Assembly (NCBI GenBank): GCA_017463985.1
Contig: JAFUEH010000003.1
Coordinates: 1 to 64,000, forward strand
Origin: Eubacterium sp.
Lineage (GTDB): Bacteria > Bacillota > Clostridia > Oscillospirales > Acutalibacteraceae
Direction: 5' to 3'
Length of the DNA stretch: 64,000 nucleotides
Below are positions 36,587 through 45,977 of this stretch, one piece after another. The notes under the pieces are model-generated. The model saw nothing but the letters and a program-made list of their open reading frames with translations, was not told the DNA's origin and made no database searches. Position numbers and translations under genes: made by a program. How positions within the stretch are numbered: the stretch's first letter is position 1; every line of letters starts with the position of its first letter.

Positions 36587-37528
36587 TTATTTTCTGTTCG
36601 TAGTATACCAATAATCGGTATCAACATTGGTTGAGCTGACGCCAGCGCAGGCGCCGGATTCGCTGTACTGCCAAATATCATAAGCACCATCATAGGTAAT
36701 GCTTTCGTTATAATCCGCCACCCAAATAAACACATCCGAAGGGATGTCCTTCCGGTTCAGATGAGATTCAAATATGTAGGTAGAGGCGTAAATTCCGGGT
36801 GTATAGCCGGCGTCGCGCACCGTATCGCAAAAGGCATTGATCACTGCCGTGCGTTCCTGCTTACTCAGGTCGGCATCCCACAGTCTGCCGTGATGCGCAC
36901 CGTTTTTATAGGCATATTCAAAATCGATCACCACCGGCAGCGATACGCGGTAGCCCTTGATGTGCTCCAGCACGAAGGCGGCCTCCTCCTTCGCTTCCTC
37001 CTCGGTCACCGCTTGAGAATAAAAATACACACCGGCAGGCACGCCGTTTTGGTATGCCTCTTTCAAGTTAGTATGGCAGTTTTTATCAGCGTTGATCTCG
37101 CCCTCGTTATAGCCGCGATAACCGGCTCTTACAAAGGCAAAGTCCGCTTCCCCTGACACAGCGCTCCAGTCAATATCGCCGTTATGAGAGGATACGTCGA
37201 TCCCCCAGGCGATATCCTTATCCGGCAGCACTACAGCGGTGCCGTTTCGCTTGGCAGCACCGGCATGAAGCGCCGTCGCCAACAGGACAAGCCCGAGCAC
37301 GGTCAGTATTGCCAGTACCGCGAGCACAAGCGCTTTTCGGTTCAAGGGCTTCTTCGTTGTTGTGGCGGCCGCCTTGCGGCTGCCGGAGGTTTTGCCGGTC
37401 GTCTTTGACTGTGTCGGCCGCTTCTTAGGTGGTGTAGTTTTCTTCTTTTTGGCGGTTTGTTTTTTCGTTTTTGCAGCGGCAGAGCGCGTCGGCTTTGCCG
37501 GCTTTTTCTGATTGGTTGATGTGGCCAT
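36587..37528 (-). CDS. Membrane-anchored GH25 lysozyme with a Lys-rich cytoplasmic tail
   Basis: The protein has 313 residues. Residues 1-62 are basic and low-complexity (Lys, Thr, Pro), a membrane helix follows (about 65-87), and the extracellular GH25 domain (about 105-313) has catalytic D111 (GIDVSSHNG) and E204 (VIDFEY). It is a signal-anchored, non-secreted relative of the next protein and lacks wall-binding repeats. The basic tail may contact DNA, RNA or acidic membrane lipids; this is speculation. Confidence 0.88.
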   Translation of the reverse strand: MATSTNQKKPAKPTRSAAAKTKKQTAKKKKTTPPKKRPTQSKTTGKTSGSRKAAATTTKKPLNRKALVLAVLAILTVLGLVLLATALHAGAAKRNGTAVVLPDKDIAWGIDVSSHNGDIDWSAVSGEADFAFVRAGYRGYNEGEINADKNCHTNLKEAYQNGVPAGVYFYSQAVTEEEAKEEAAFVLEHIKGYRVSLPVVIDFEYAYKNGAHHGRLWDADLSKQERTAVINAFCDTVRDAGYTPGIYASTYIFESHLNRKDIPSDVFIWVADYNESITYDGAYDIWQYSESGACAGVSSTNVDTDYWYTTNRK

Positions 37529-37676
37529 TGACTATCCTTACGCCCGCTGTTTGGGGCGATTCACTCATTTCATTCACTTCCTTATCATAATATAACAGCC
37601 GGCAGATTGCAATAGAAAAACATCAAAATTTACAAAATTGGAAAAAATAGTTACAAAAAGTTACAATAGCTTTTCT

Positions 37677-37704
37677 TTTACTATATATTCATTTATGCTA
37701 TAAT
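37677..37704 (+). promoter_or_regulatory. Promoter of the GH51 operon
   Basis: TTTACT (37677-37682), a 16-bp spacer and TATAAT (37699-37704) preceded by TGC. It lies 45 bp before the GH51 start. Confidence 0.65.
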
Positions 37705-37748
37705 TAATAAAAATAAGCAACTGACTGCTTGACAGTTTGAGGTGACGT

Positions 37749-40172
37749 ATGAAAAAGCTATTTTCCTGTTTACTGGCGCTGACACTGCTGCTGAGCGCGG
37801 CAACGCCTGTTTATGCCGACAGCACGTATGTGCTGGATATCAGTAGCGATCAGATTTCGCACGCCGTGTCCGATACGCTTTACGGTATTTTTATTGAGGA
37901 TATTTCCTTTGCGTGCGACGGAGGTCTGGTGTCCAATCTTGTGAACAACGGCTCGTTTGAATATTTGGAAAATCAGGACGCCGGCTGGCTGTACAGCGAC
38001 CTGACGTCGGAAATGCAAAACGAGGAGCCGATGAACGCCAGCAACACATGGTATAACGTGCTGAGCGTGAACGGCAGCGGTATTATGGAAAACATCGGTT
38101 TTCCGGAGGTTTACCGTTACAAGACTTATGAGGTGGACGAGGAAAAGGTATCTGCACCGGACATGGGATTTAAAGAGGGCGAAAACTACGCCTTTTCCTG
38201 CTGGGTACGCAATATTGATTTTTCCGGCACTATCAGCGTTTATCTGGATTCTAAAAAGAACAGCGGCACGATGCTGCAGCTGAATACAGAAAGTGTCGGC
38301 ACAGCCGGTTGGACCAAACTGGAGGGCAGTTTAAAATCTGCGGCAACAGAGGACGGCGGTCTGGCGATCAAGCTGGAGGGCACCGGCCGGCTCGCCATCG
38401 ATTTTGTACAGCTCATTCCGGAGAGCGCTTACGGTTACGGCACAGAGACATGGCCGTACACCTCGCTGCGTCCGGATCTGTTCGAGGCGTTAAAAAATAT
38501 GAATCCTTCGTTTGTGCGCTTTCCGGGCGGTTGTCTGGCCGAGGGAACGGAGCTCAATAACCTCTATTCCTGGAAGAACACGATCGGCGCCTTAGAGGAA
38601 CGTCCGCAGGACTTTAACCTTTGGCGCGACGGCAACAACGGAAAGTACTATAACAATACGAACGCCATGGGCTATCACGAATATTTTCAGCTCTGTGAAG
38701 AGCTGAGCGCCGAGGCAGTACCGATCGTCAATGTGGGCATGGTCTGTCAGGGACGTATCGCCTACGACGATCACGTGATCGCACACGAAAAACGGATGGT
38801 AATGACCGATGAGCAGTGGCAGGATTACATGGTGAACGAACGCGGCTGGGATCCTGAAAACCAGCAAACGATCGACGAATACACCGAGTGGATCGATTCC
38901 TTTGAGATTCATTCGGACAAGGATTTTGAAGCCTGGCTGGACACGGTGGCATACCGTCCCGGCACGGACGCCTTCACCAACTATGCGCAGGATATTCTCG
39001 ACTTGATAGAATACGCCAACGGCGACGCACAGACGACCTACTGGGGGGCACTGCGCGCTGCCAACGGTCACACCGAGCCGTTTAACCTTCACTATATCGG
39101 GCTCGGAAACGAAAACTGGGGCGCGCTGTATTTCAGAAATTTTGCAGCACTGTACGACATCATCAAGGCAAAATATCCTGACATCACCGTAGTTTCCTCC
39201 GCCGGCACCTGGCTGGAGGGAGAAGGCTACGACCTCGCATGGGAAACGATCAACAAAGACTATCCCGACACCGTGGTAGACGAGCATTATTACACGGAGC
39301 AGCAATATCTGTTCCAGCACAACGACCGCTACGACAGCTATGACCGCGACGGCGCCGGTGTACTGATTGGCGAATACGCTGCCAAGGCGCAAGGCTTTGG
39401 CACACTGATCACCAAGAATAACCTTTTCTCCGCGATGGAGGAGGCCAGCTTCATGACCGGCATGGAGCGCAACGGCGATGTGGTAAAAATGGCCTCCTAC
39501 GCACCGACCTTCGCGAAGGTGAATGCGCAGTGCTGGGATCATAATCTGATCTGGTTTGATTCACAGGACGTGGCGCTGACGCCGGACTATTACAACCAGC
39601 TGCTGTTTGCTAACAACACCGGTAATCAATATATTGACGCTGCCTTTACGAACCGGAAGGGCGAGCGTATTTCTCCAACGGTCACAGAGGAGGGCGTCAG
39701 CGAATACAGCGAAGGCATTTACCAGAGTGTGACCGTCAACGAGGAGGAACAGGTACTGTATGTAAAACTGGTCAGCCGCGACAAGGATAAAACTGTCAGG
39801 CTGAACCTGGACGGCTTTGACAACATCAACGCCGTTTCTAACCTGAAGCTGGCGCATAAATATCAGGCTGCCTCCAATGAGATCGGCAAGCAGCGCGTAG
39901 CGCCGGAGGAGGAAACGCTGACCGCAGAGGGCAACAGCATTGAAGTAGCGCTGGATGCGAACAGTATCAACGTCATTCGTATTGCCTACGGCAGCAATAA
40001 CGGCGAGGCGTTTTATCACCTGCCCGATACGATGAACCTCAAGACGAAGGCGTTTGTACCGGCTAAGAATATCGCAGCCGCCGCCATCATTGCACTAGCC
40101 TTTACCGTCGGCGCGGTCATTGGCTTCCTGCTGTACATCAAGGTTATCAAAAAGAGAAAGCGTAGAAAATAA
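37749..40172 (+). CDS. Extracellular, membrane-tethered GH51 alpha-L-arabinofuranosidase
   Basis: The protein has 807 residues. Signal peptide 1-23; the N-terminus is GH51 typical (GIFIEDISFACDGGL); a carbohydrate-binding-like insert lies about 60-225; the TIM barrel has acid/base E455 (GLGNENWG) and nucleophile E542 (IGEYAAK). A C-terminal helix (about 775-798) and KKRKRRK tail hold it in the membrane, which is unusual, since GH51 enzymes are mostly cytoplasmic. It should release arabinose from arabinoxylan or arabinan outside the cell. First gene of a four-gene operon. Confidence 0.9.
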   Translation: MKKLFSCLLALTLLLSAATPVYADSTYVLDISSDQISHAVSDTLYGIFIEDISFACDGGLVSNLVNNGSFEYLENQDAGWLYSDLTSEMQNEEPMNASNTWYNVLSVNGSGIMENIGFPEVYRYKTYEVDEEKVSAPDMGFKEGENYAFSCWVRNIDFSGTISVYLDSKKNSGTMLQLNTESVGTAGWTKLEGSLKSAATEDGGLAIKLEGTGRLAIDFVQLIPESAYGYGTETWPYTSLRPDLFEALKNMNPSFVRFPGGCLAEGTELNNLYSWKNTIGALEERPQDFNLWRDGNNGKYYNNTNAMGYHEYFQLCEELSAEAVPIVNVGMVCQGRIAYDDHVIAHEKRMVMTDEQWQDYMVNERGWDPENQQTIDEYTEWIDSFEIHSDKDFEAWLDTVAYRPGTDAFTNYAQDILDLIEYANGDAQTTYWGALRAANGHTEPFNLHYIGLGNENWGALYFRNFAALYDIIKAKYPDITVVSSAGTWLEGEGYDLAWETINKDYPDTVVDEHYYTEQQYLFQHNDRYDSYDRDGAGVLIGEYAAKAQGFGTLITKNNLFSAMEEASFMTGMERNGDVVKMASYAPTFAKVNAQCWDHNLIWFDSQDVALTPDYYNQLLFANNTGNQYIDAAFTNRKGERISPTVTEEGVSEYSEGIYQSVTVNEEEQVLYVKLVSRDKDKTVRLNLDGFDNINAVSNLKLAHKYQAASNEIGKQRVAPEEETLTAEGNSIEVALDANSINVIRIAYGSNNGEAFYHLPDTMNLKTKAFVPAKNIAAAAIIALAFTVGAVIGFLLYIKVIKKRKRRK

Positions 40173-41149
40173 TGCATCATATTACCTTTATCTCAAACGT
40201 TACCTCGCTGGACGGCATTCGGCAAAACATTCCCGAATTCAGCGAGCATTCCATTCACTTTTTTTCGCTGGCAGACAGTCCCGAAGCCATTTTGGCTGCC
40301 GCGCCTGACACAGAGATCATTGTTGTGGACGCCATGGGCAGGGTCGGTGCTGACCTGATCGGCGGTCTGCCGCTGCTGCGGTTGATCCAGTCAGAGGGCG
40401 TGGGCTATCAGGGCATTGACCTGGCCGCCGCACGGGCACACGGCGTTACTGTTTGCAACAACAAGGGCGTGAACGATACGGCTGTCGCAGAAACGGCCGT
40501 CATGCTGATGCTGGCCTGTCTCAAGGAGCTGACCGCCGGCAGCCAGGCAGTCTATGACGGGCGCCAGATTGAAGCAAAGCAGGCTGCCTTCGGCGTTGTC
40601 AGAGAGCTGAGCGAATGCACCGTCGGGCTGATTGGCTTCGGTGACATCGCCCGTGCGACGGCTAAGCTGCTGAAGGGCTTTGGCGCCACCGTGCTTTACA
40701 CCAACAGAACCCGCTATGAAGCGCTGGAGGAAGAATATGGGGTGCAGTATGCCGCGTCTGACAAGCTATTGGCGCAGGCCGATTTTGTATCGCTGCACGT
40801 CGCTGTCTGTGAGGACACACGGTTGATGGCCAACGCTGCCTTCTTCTCAAAAATGAAGGAAGACGCCTATTTTATTAACACGTCGCGCGGCGAGCTGGTA
40901 GATAACGCGGCATTATTGCAAGCGTTGCTGGCGCAAAAACTGGCCGGTGCCGGTTTGGATGTTATAGCGCCGGAGCCGGTAACAGCAGACAATATACTAC
41001 TGGACGAACGCATTAAAAATAAACTGGTGCTCACGCCGCACATTGCCGGCATCACCAGCCTGACCGTCAAAAAGATTTACCGGAACATTTACCGGAACGT
41101 AACCGCCGTCCTGCAAGGACAAACGCCGCAGAACATCGTATCTGCATGA
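40172..41149 (+). CDS. D-isomer-specific 2-hydroxyacid dehydrogenase
   Basis: The protein has 325 residues. NAD-binding GFGDIARATAKLL (about 155), the Arg in NTSRGELVD and the His in LTPHIAG are present. These enzymes reduce 2-keto acids to D-2-hydroxy acids using NAD(P)H. The start overlaps the GH51 stop (TAATG), so it is co-translated. Substrate is not known; the sugar context suggests a sugar-acid or glyoxylate-like substrate. Confidence 0.85.
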   Translation: MHHITFISNVTSLDGIRQNIPEFSEHSIHFFSLADSPEAILAAAPDTEIIVVDAMGRVGADLIGGLPLLRLIQSEGVGYQGIDLAAARAHGVTVCNNKGVNDTAVAETAVMLMLACLKELTAGSQAVYDGRQIEAKQAAFGVVRELSECTVGLIGFGDIARATAKLLKGFGATVLYTNRTRYEALEEEYGVQYAASDKLLAQADFVSLHVAVCEDTRLMANAAFFSKMKEDAYFINTSRGELVDNAALLQALLAQKLAGAGLDVIAPEPVTADNILLDERIKNKLVLTPHIAGITSLTVKKIYRNIYRNVTAVLQGQTPQNIVSA

Positions 41150-41159
41150 GGTGATAACG

Positions 41160-42635
41160 ATGAGCGAAGTCTCCTCAAAAAATGAATTAAGGTACGTCGG
41201 TGTCAAGGAAAACTTGGCTTACGGCTTTGCGAACGCCGGTCAGGTATTCGGCTATAATCTGTTTGCCGGCGGTTACCTGTCGCTGTTCTTCATCAAGGTT
41301 TTCGGCATCCCCGAGAAGGCCGTAGCCACGATGATACTGGTGCTGGGAATTTGGGATACGGTCAACGATCCGCTGATGGGCGGCATCGTGGACAAAACGC
41401 GCACGCGCTACGGCAAGCTGCGCCCATACCTGCTGATCGTTCCCATTCCGCTGGCGATCGCCACTATTTTGGTGTTTGCAGGACCTGAAATTTTAGCAGA
41501 TGTCAAATCTACTACCGTAAAAATCATTTATATGTATGTTTCCTATTTTATATGGGAGCTGCTGTATACGCTGGGCGACGTACCTTTTTGGGGCATGAGC
41601 ACTGCGATTTCACCGTTACCGAGCGACCGGACCCGTGCCATTTCCACCGCACGCTTTATTTCCGGTCTTCTTGGCGGACTGTCGATGACCTTTCTGCCGG
41701 TCATGATGGACTTCACGAACAACGGCGTATGGGAACTGACGCTGGCGCAGGACTTTTTGATCCTAGCCCTGATTGCCGCCTTCTTTTTGGTGACCCTGTT
41801 TTCACTGGCAGGCCGCAAGACGAAGGAGCGCGTCGTGCAGAGCGTCAAGGAGCCGTCCGTGCTGGAGGGCTTTAAGGTCATGTTCCGCAACAAGCCTTTG
41901 CTGCTGATTATTATAGGCAATGTGCTCGGAACGCTGACCGGACTGGCCGGCGTATTCCAAACCTATTACTATGCCGAGGTGCTCAATCTTTCCTCCGCGG
42001 TGCTATGGATCTCTCTCCCCGGTACGATCTTTGGCTTTTTAACGTATCTTTTAATTCCGAAAATCAAAAAGCGCTTTGACAACCGTCAGATCGTGATGCT
42101 GAACATCGTGGTGCGTTTTCTCACCGGCCTGATCACGTTCCTGGCAGGATTAAAATTTTATCATACCAGCGTACTGGCCATTTCCATTATCCTGATGGTA
42201 CAGAATTTTGTGTTCAGCTTTTTCAATACGATCAATATGGTTATCCCGACGGAGATGATCGGTGACACCGTGGATTATATGGAATGGAAAACCGGCGAGC
42301 GCACCGAGGGCGTTACCTTCTCTGTGCTCACCTTTGTCGGCAAGCTGACCGGCTCGGTTTCCACCTCGATCGGTGCAGCGCTGTTGCCGGTGATCGGGCT
42401 GTCGTTCACGCAGCTGCCTGACGGCGGTACCGTTGCCAACAAGGGCGAAAAGACAGACCTGTATATTTGGGCCTTGTTCACGCTGGTACCGTGGGCGCTC
42501 GGTCTGCTGTCGCTGATCCCGTATTGCTTCTATGATCTGACCGGCAAAAAGCTGGCACAAATCAGAGAAGAAATGGCAGTACGGCGCGACGAGCTTTCAA
42601 AAGAGGTTTCGGGAGGTGACGGTAATGAGCAGTAA
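41160..42635 (+). CDS. GPH-family sugar:cation symporter (MelB type, MFS)
   Basis: The protein has 491 residues and 12 membrane helices. WDTVNDPLMGGIVDKTRTRYGK (residues about 60-81) contains the acidic cation-site residues of GPH transporters. The ATG at 41160 follows GAGGTGAT; an in-frame GTG at 41151 lies inside that site. It should bring sugars or glycosides released by the GH51 enzyme into the cell with Na+ or H+; the sugar itself is inferred from context. Confidence 0.86.
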   Translation: MSEVSSKNELRYVGVKENLAYGFANAGQVFGYNLFAGGYLSLFFIKVFGIPEKAVATMILVLGIWDTVNDPLMGGIVDKTRTRYGKLRPYLLIVPIPLAIATILVFAGPEILADVKSTTVKIIYMYVSYFIWELLYTLGDVPFWGMSTAISPLPSDRTRAISTARFISGLLGGLSMTFLPVMMDFTNNGVWELTLAQDFLILALIAAFFLVTLFSLAGRKTKERVVQSVKEPSVLEGFKVMFRNKPLLLIIIGNVLGTLTGLAGVFQTYYYAEVLNLSSAVLWISLPGTIFGFLTYLLIPKIKKRFDNRQIVMLNIVVRFLTGLITFLAGLKFYHTSVLAISIILMVQNFVFSFFNTINMVIPTEMIGDTVDYMEWKTGERTEGVTFSVLTFVGKLTGSVSTSIGAALLPVIGLSFTQLPDGGTVANKGEKTDLYIWALFTLVPWALGLLSLIPYCFYDLTGKKLAQIREEMAVRRDELSKEVSGGDGNEQ

Positions 42636-44133
42636 ATGCCCGAAATGCGGCGGCAAGATCAAAGCCACTTATATGAAGCAGACCTGTCCTCACTGCGGCG
42701 TCAACCTGCTGTATTATAAACTGGACGAACAGCTGGAGGCGGACGCAGCGCGAGCCGCAGCCGAGGTTGCGAAAGTAGAACAGTTCAAGGACACCCTGCG
42801 GCGCAGCACGGTTGCCACGCCGTGGCATATTGTACGGTTGGTGCTGTTTTTCACGCCGCTGCTCTCGATGTGCCTCCCGATGTATACAGCCGGTCATAAA
42901 AGCGTTTCGTTGATTGGCTTCATTTTGTCGATCGTGAATCACGGACTGGATATAGCGGCATGGAGCCGTGACTATCTGTTCGCCGTGCTCGCCATGCTGT
43001 TGGTGATCGTGCTGTCGTTGGCCGTCATCATCAGCGCGCTGTTTTCAGCCGCCAGGCGCGGCTTTCGCCGTAACGCGATAGGCAGCCTGATCAATACTGC
43101 GGTATTCGGCGTACTGTCGGTTTTGGTATGCGTTAACGGCGGCGCCGTCAGGATCGGCTTCTACATGACGATGTTGATCTATGCAGCAGAAAGCATATTA
43201 CACTATATCCTTGCGAAACCCAAGACAAAAAGACGCCAAACCGTCCTGGTCATTCTCCTGATACCCTGCCTGCTGTCAGGTATCTTCTGTGCCGCATGGC
43301 CGCAAAAGGACACCGATGCGGCAGCAATACCGCCTACGTCAGCAGCGATACGGGTCATCAGCTATAACACGGCGGCGCCATGGGGCACCCCGTTCGACGG
43401 CACTGCCAGCCAAGACAGAGTCATCCGCTTTGCCGAGACGATCGACCGTTGTCAACCGGACCTGATCGGCACACAGGAGCTGAATGCTGACTGGCTCACG
43501 GCACTGACTGACAGCCTGACGGATTATGAAAGCTATGCCGTTAAGCGCGGCGGTGATGAGACGGAAGAACGCAGCGAGATGAACGGACTGTTTTGGAACC
43601 GAAGCCGCTTCCGCGCGCTCGAAACCGATACGTTTTGGCTGAGCGACACGCCGAACACAGAAAGTCGCTACACCTATACCGACGCAGACGGCAAGCCGCA
43701 AGAGGCCGGCTGCAACCGGATATGCTCCTACGCCATATTAGAGCAGCAAGACAGCGGATATATCCTTGCTTTTTTCAACACACACCTGGACAACGCCAGT
43801 GAGGAGGCGCGGCAATTTGGTGCGGCGCTGATTCTTGACCGCATTGCACAGATCCGTGAACGCTACGGCAGCTGCACGGTTGTACTGACAGGCGACTTTA
43901 ATCAAACCCGTGACAGCGCCGCCTATCGGACCGTTACCTCTGTGCTGCAGGACACCACGGACTGGACGAAAGCGCAGGCAACGTGGCAGGACTGGGGCTA
44001 CACCGATACCGGCAATGAGCCGATCGATTTTATCTTTACCGACGGCAAAGCAGTCGCCTACACAGTACTGGACGATCGGTCAGAGGGATATACATCAGAC
44101 CACTACGGCATCATGAGCGATATTGACTACTGA
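42625..44133 (+). CDS. Zinc-ribbon membrane protein with endonuclease/exonuclease/phosphatase (EEP) domain
   Basis: The protein has 502 residues. A zinc ribbon (CPKCGGKI...CPHCG, 5-25), three to five membrane helices (about 70-225) and an extracytoplasmic EEP domain (about 235-502) with SYNTAAPWG, GTQELN, TGDFNQTRDSAAYR, PIDFIFTDG and SDHYG. EEP enzymes cut phosphodiester or phosphomonoester bonds in nucleic acids or lipids. It overlaps the symporter by 11 bp; ATG with GGGAGGTGA upstream. Its link to sugar use is unclear. Confidence 0.82.
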   Translation: MSSKCPKCGGKIKATYMKQTCPHCGVNLLYYKLDEQLEADAARAAAEVAKVEQFKDTLRRSTVATPWHIVRLVLFFTPLLSMCLPMYTAGHKSVSLIGFILSIVNHGLDIAAWSRDYLFAVLAMLLVIVLSLAVIISALFSAARRGFRRNAIGSLINTAVFGVLSVLVCVNGGAVRIGFYMTMLIYAAESILHYILAKPKTKRRQTVLVILLIPCLLSGIFCAAWPQKDTDAAAIPPTSAAIRVISYNTAAPWGTPFDGTASQDRVIRFAETIDRCQPDLIGTQELNADWLTALTDSLTDYESYAVKRGGDETEERSEMNGLFWNRSRFRALETDTFWLSDTPNTESRYTYTDADGKPQEAGCNRICSYAILEQQDSGYILAFFNTHLDNASEEARQFGAALILDRIAQIRERYGSCTVVLTGDFNQTRDSAAYRTVTSVLQDTTDWTKAQATWQDWGYTDTGNEPIDFIFTDGKAVAYTVLDDRSEGYTSDHYGIMSDIDY

Positions 44134-44140
44134 TGCAACA

Positions 44141-44180
44141 AAAAAGACCGCTGTGAACACAAGGTTCACAGCGGCCTTTA
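44141..44180. terminator. Bidirectional terminator between EEP and acyl-CoA synthetase genes
   Basis: A 13-bp stem with one mismatch (44146-44158 with 44164-44176) lies between convergent genes; A and T tracts flank it. Confidence 0.75.
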
Positions 44181-44196
44181 TATTCATGATATAAAC

Positions 44197-45843
44197 TTAG
44201 CTTTGGTTTTCACGCGCAACAAGATTATCGACGCAGTAGATCTTACGCAGCACCGGCTTTTCAATTTTGCCGGTCGGATTACGCGGAATATCAGCAAAAA
44301 TGATCTTACGCGGGCGCTTATAACGGGCGATCTTCAGGCAGAAGTCATTGACCTCCTCCTCCGTCAGCGTGAAGCCCTCCTTGACCTCGATGATCGCAGC
44401 GGAGATCTCGCCAAGGCGGTGATCCGGCATACCGATCACGGCAACGTCTTTGATTTGATTCATCTGTCGCAGGAAGTCCTCAATCTGCACAGGATAAATA
44501 TTTTCACCGCCGGAGATGATTACGTCCTTCTTTCTGTCAACCAAGAAGATGAAGCCGTCCTCATCCTGCTTTGCCATATCGCCGGTAAAGAGCCAACCGT
44601 CCTTCAGGCACTCGTTGGTCGCTTCCTCGTTACGGTAATAGCAGGTCATCACACCGGGGCCCTTCACGCAAAGCTCACCGATGTCGCCCTGCGTTACCTC
44701 CTTGCCGCTGGGATCCACAATTTTTGTTTCCCAGCCGTAGCCGGCAACACCGATTGCGCCGACCTTATGAATGTTTTCTACGCCTAAGTGCACACAACCG
44801 GGTCCGATCGATTCGGACAAGCCGTAATTCGTATCATAGTCATGCTGCGGAAATACTTTCTTCCAGCGCTTGATCAGGCTGGGCGGCACGGGCTGCGCGC
44901 CGATATGCATCAGCCGCCAGCAGCTCAGATCATACTGCGACAGGTCGATTTTGCCGCTGTCGATATCATCTAAAATATCCTGTGCCCACGGCACCAGCAG
45001 CCACACAATGGTACACCGTTCGTTGTTCACAGCATCGATCACATATTTTGGCTTTGTGCCCTTTAACAGTACCGCTTTGCTGCCGGAGATCAGCGAGCCG
45101 AACCAGTGCATCTTCGCGCCCGTGTGGTACAGCGGCGGAATACAAAGGAACACATCCCCGCGCTGCTGGCCGTGATGTGCCTGCTCGCATTTGGCCGAGT
45201 GCATCAGACTTTCGTGATTATGTAAGATCGCTTTCGGGAAGCCGGTAGTACCGGAGGAAAAATAGATGGCAGCGTCGTCGCTGTCCTGCAGCGCCAAACC
45301 GGGATTTTGGCTGGATTCGTTGGCGGTCAGCTCTACATAATTTTCGGCAAAGCTGGGGCACGTGCCCTCGCCGCAATAGATCAGTGTACACTTTTTCGCC
45401 AGCTTGTCAGCGATCGGTTCAATTCTACCGATAAAGGCGGAGCCGAACACCATAACGTCCACCTCTGCCAGCGCAGCGCAGTAATCGATCTCGTCCGTAT
45501 CGTACCGGAAGTTAAACGGCACGGCGATCGCACCGGTTTTCAACACGCCGAAATACACCGGCAGCCACTCCAGACAGTTCATCAACAAAATCGCTACCTT
45601 ATCACCTTTGCCGATACCGCGGCTCAACAGCAGATTGGCAAAGCGGTTAGCCTTTTCATTAAATACGTTCCATGTAATTTCACGGCGGTATGGCGCGGAA
45701 GGCTTGGATTCAATCAAGTCATATTCCTTCCAGGTCACATAGCGTTTTTCCTGAATTTCAGGGTTCAGCTCCACTAAACAAACCTCATTGCCGTAAAGCT
45801 GCGCATTTCTTTCTAAATAATCCGTAATAGGCACGGTTATCAC
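44197..45843 (-). CDS. Acyl-CoA synthetase (AMP-binding family)
   Basis: The protein has 548 residues. P-loop-like YFSSGTTGFPKAILHNHE, the adenylate motif YGLSES and the C-terminal VDRKKDVIISGGENIYP and NPTGKIEKPVLRK with the catalytic Lys identify an acid-thiol ligase. It converts a carboxylic acid, ATP and CoA to acyl-CoA. Resemblance is to fatty- or carnitine/crotonobetaine-type ligases; the acid cannot be assigned. Single gene. Confidence 0.85.
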   Translation of the reverse strand: MITVPITDYLERNAQLYGNEVCLVELNPEIQEKRYVTWKEYDLIESKPSAPYRREITWNVFNEKANRFANLLLSRGIGKGDKVAILLMNCLEWLPVYFGVLKTGAIAVPFNFRYDTDEIDYCAALAEVDVMVFGSAFIGRIEPIADKLAKKCTLIYCGEGTCPSFAENYVELTANESSQNPGLALQDSDDAAIYFSSGTTGFPKAILHNHESLMHSAKCEQAHHGQQRGDVFLCIPPLYHTGAKMHWFGSLISGSKAVLLKGTKPKYVIDAVNNERCTIVWLLVPWAQDILDDIDSGKIDLSQYDLSCWRLMHIGAQPVPPSLIKRWKKVFPQHDYDTNYGLSESIGPGCVHLGVENIHKVGAIGVAGYGWETKIVDPSGKEVTQGDIGELCVKGPGVMTCYYRNEEATNECLKDGWLFTGDMAKQDEDGFIFLVDRKKDVIISGGENIYPVQIEDFLRQMNQIKDVAVIGMPDHRLGEISAAIIEVKEGFTLTEEEVNDFCLKIARYKRPRKIIFADIPRNPTGKIEKPVLRKIYCVDNLVARENQS

Positions 45844-45942
45844 CTCTTGCGTCTCGTTTTAGGGCTTAAAAGCTTTAAATTGCTAAAGCACCAACAAATA
45901 GATTAACATAAATTCAAACAATAGTCAACCATAAATTCCGGT

Positions 45943-45971
45943 TTGACAAAAGCGCCGCTGTGGTTTATAGT
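45943..45971 (+). promoter_or_regulatory. Consensus promoter placed directly before a start codon
   Basis: TTGACA (45943-45948), 17 bp, TATAGT (45966-45971). Transcription would begin about 7 bases later, at the ATG 45978, giving a leaderless mRNA. Confidence 0.6.
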
Positions 45972-45977
45972 ATCCTT

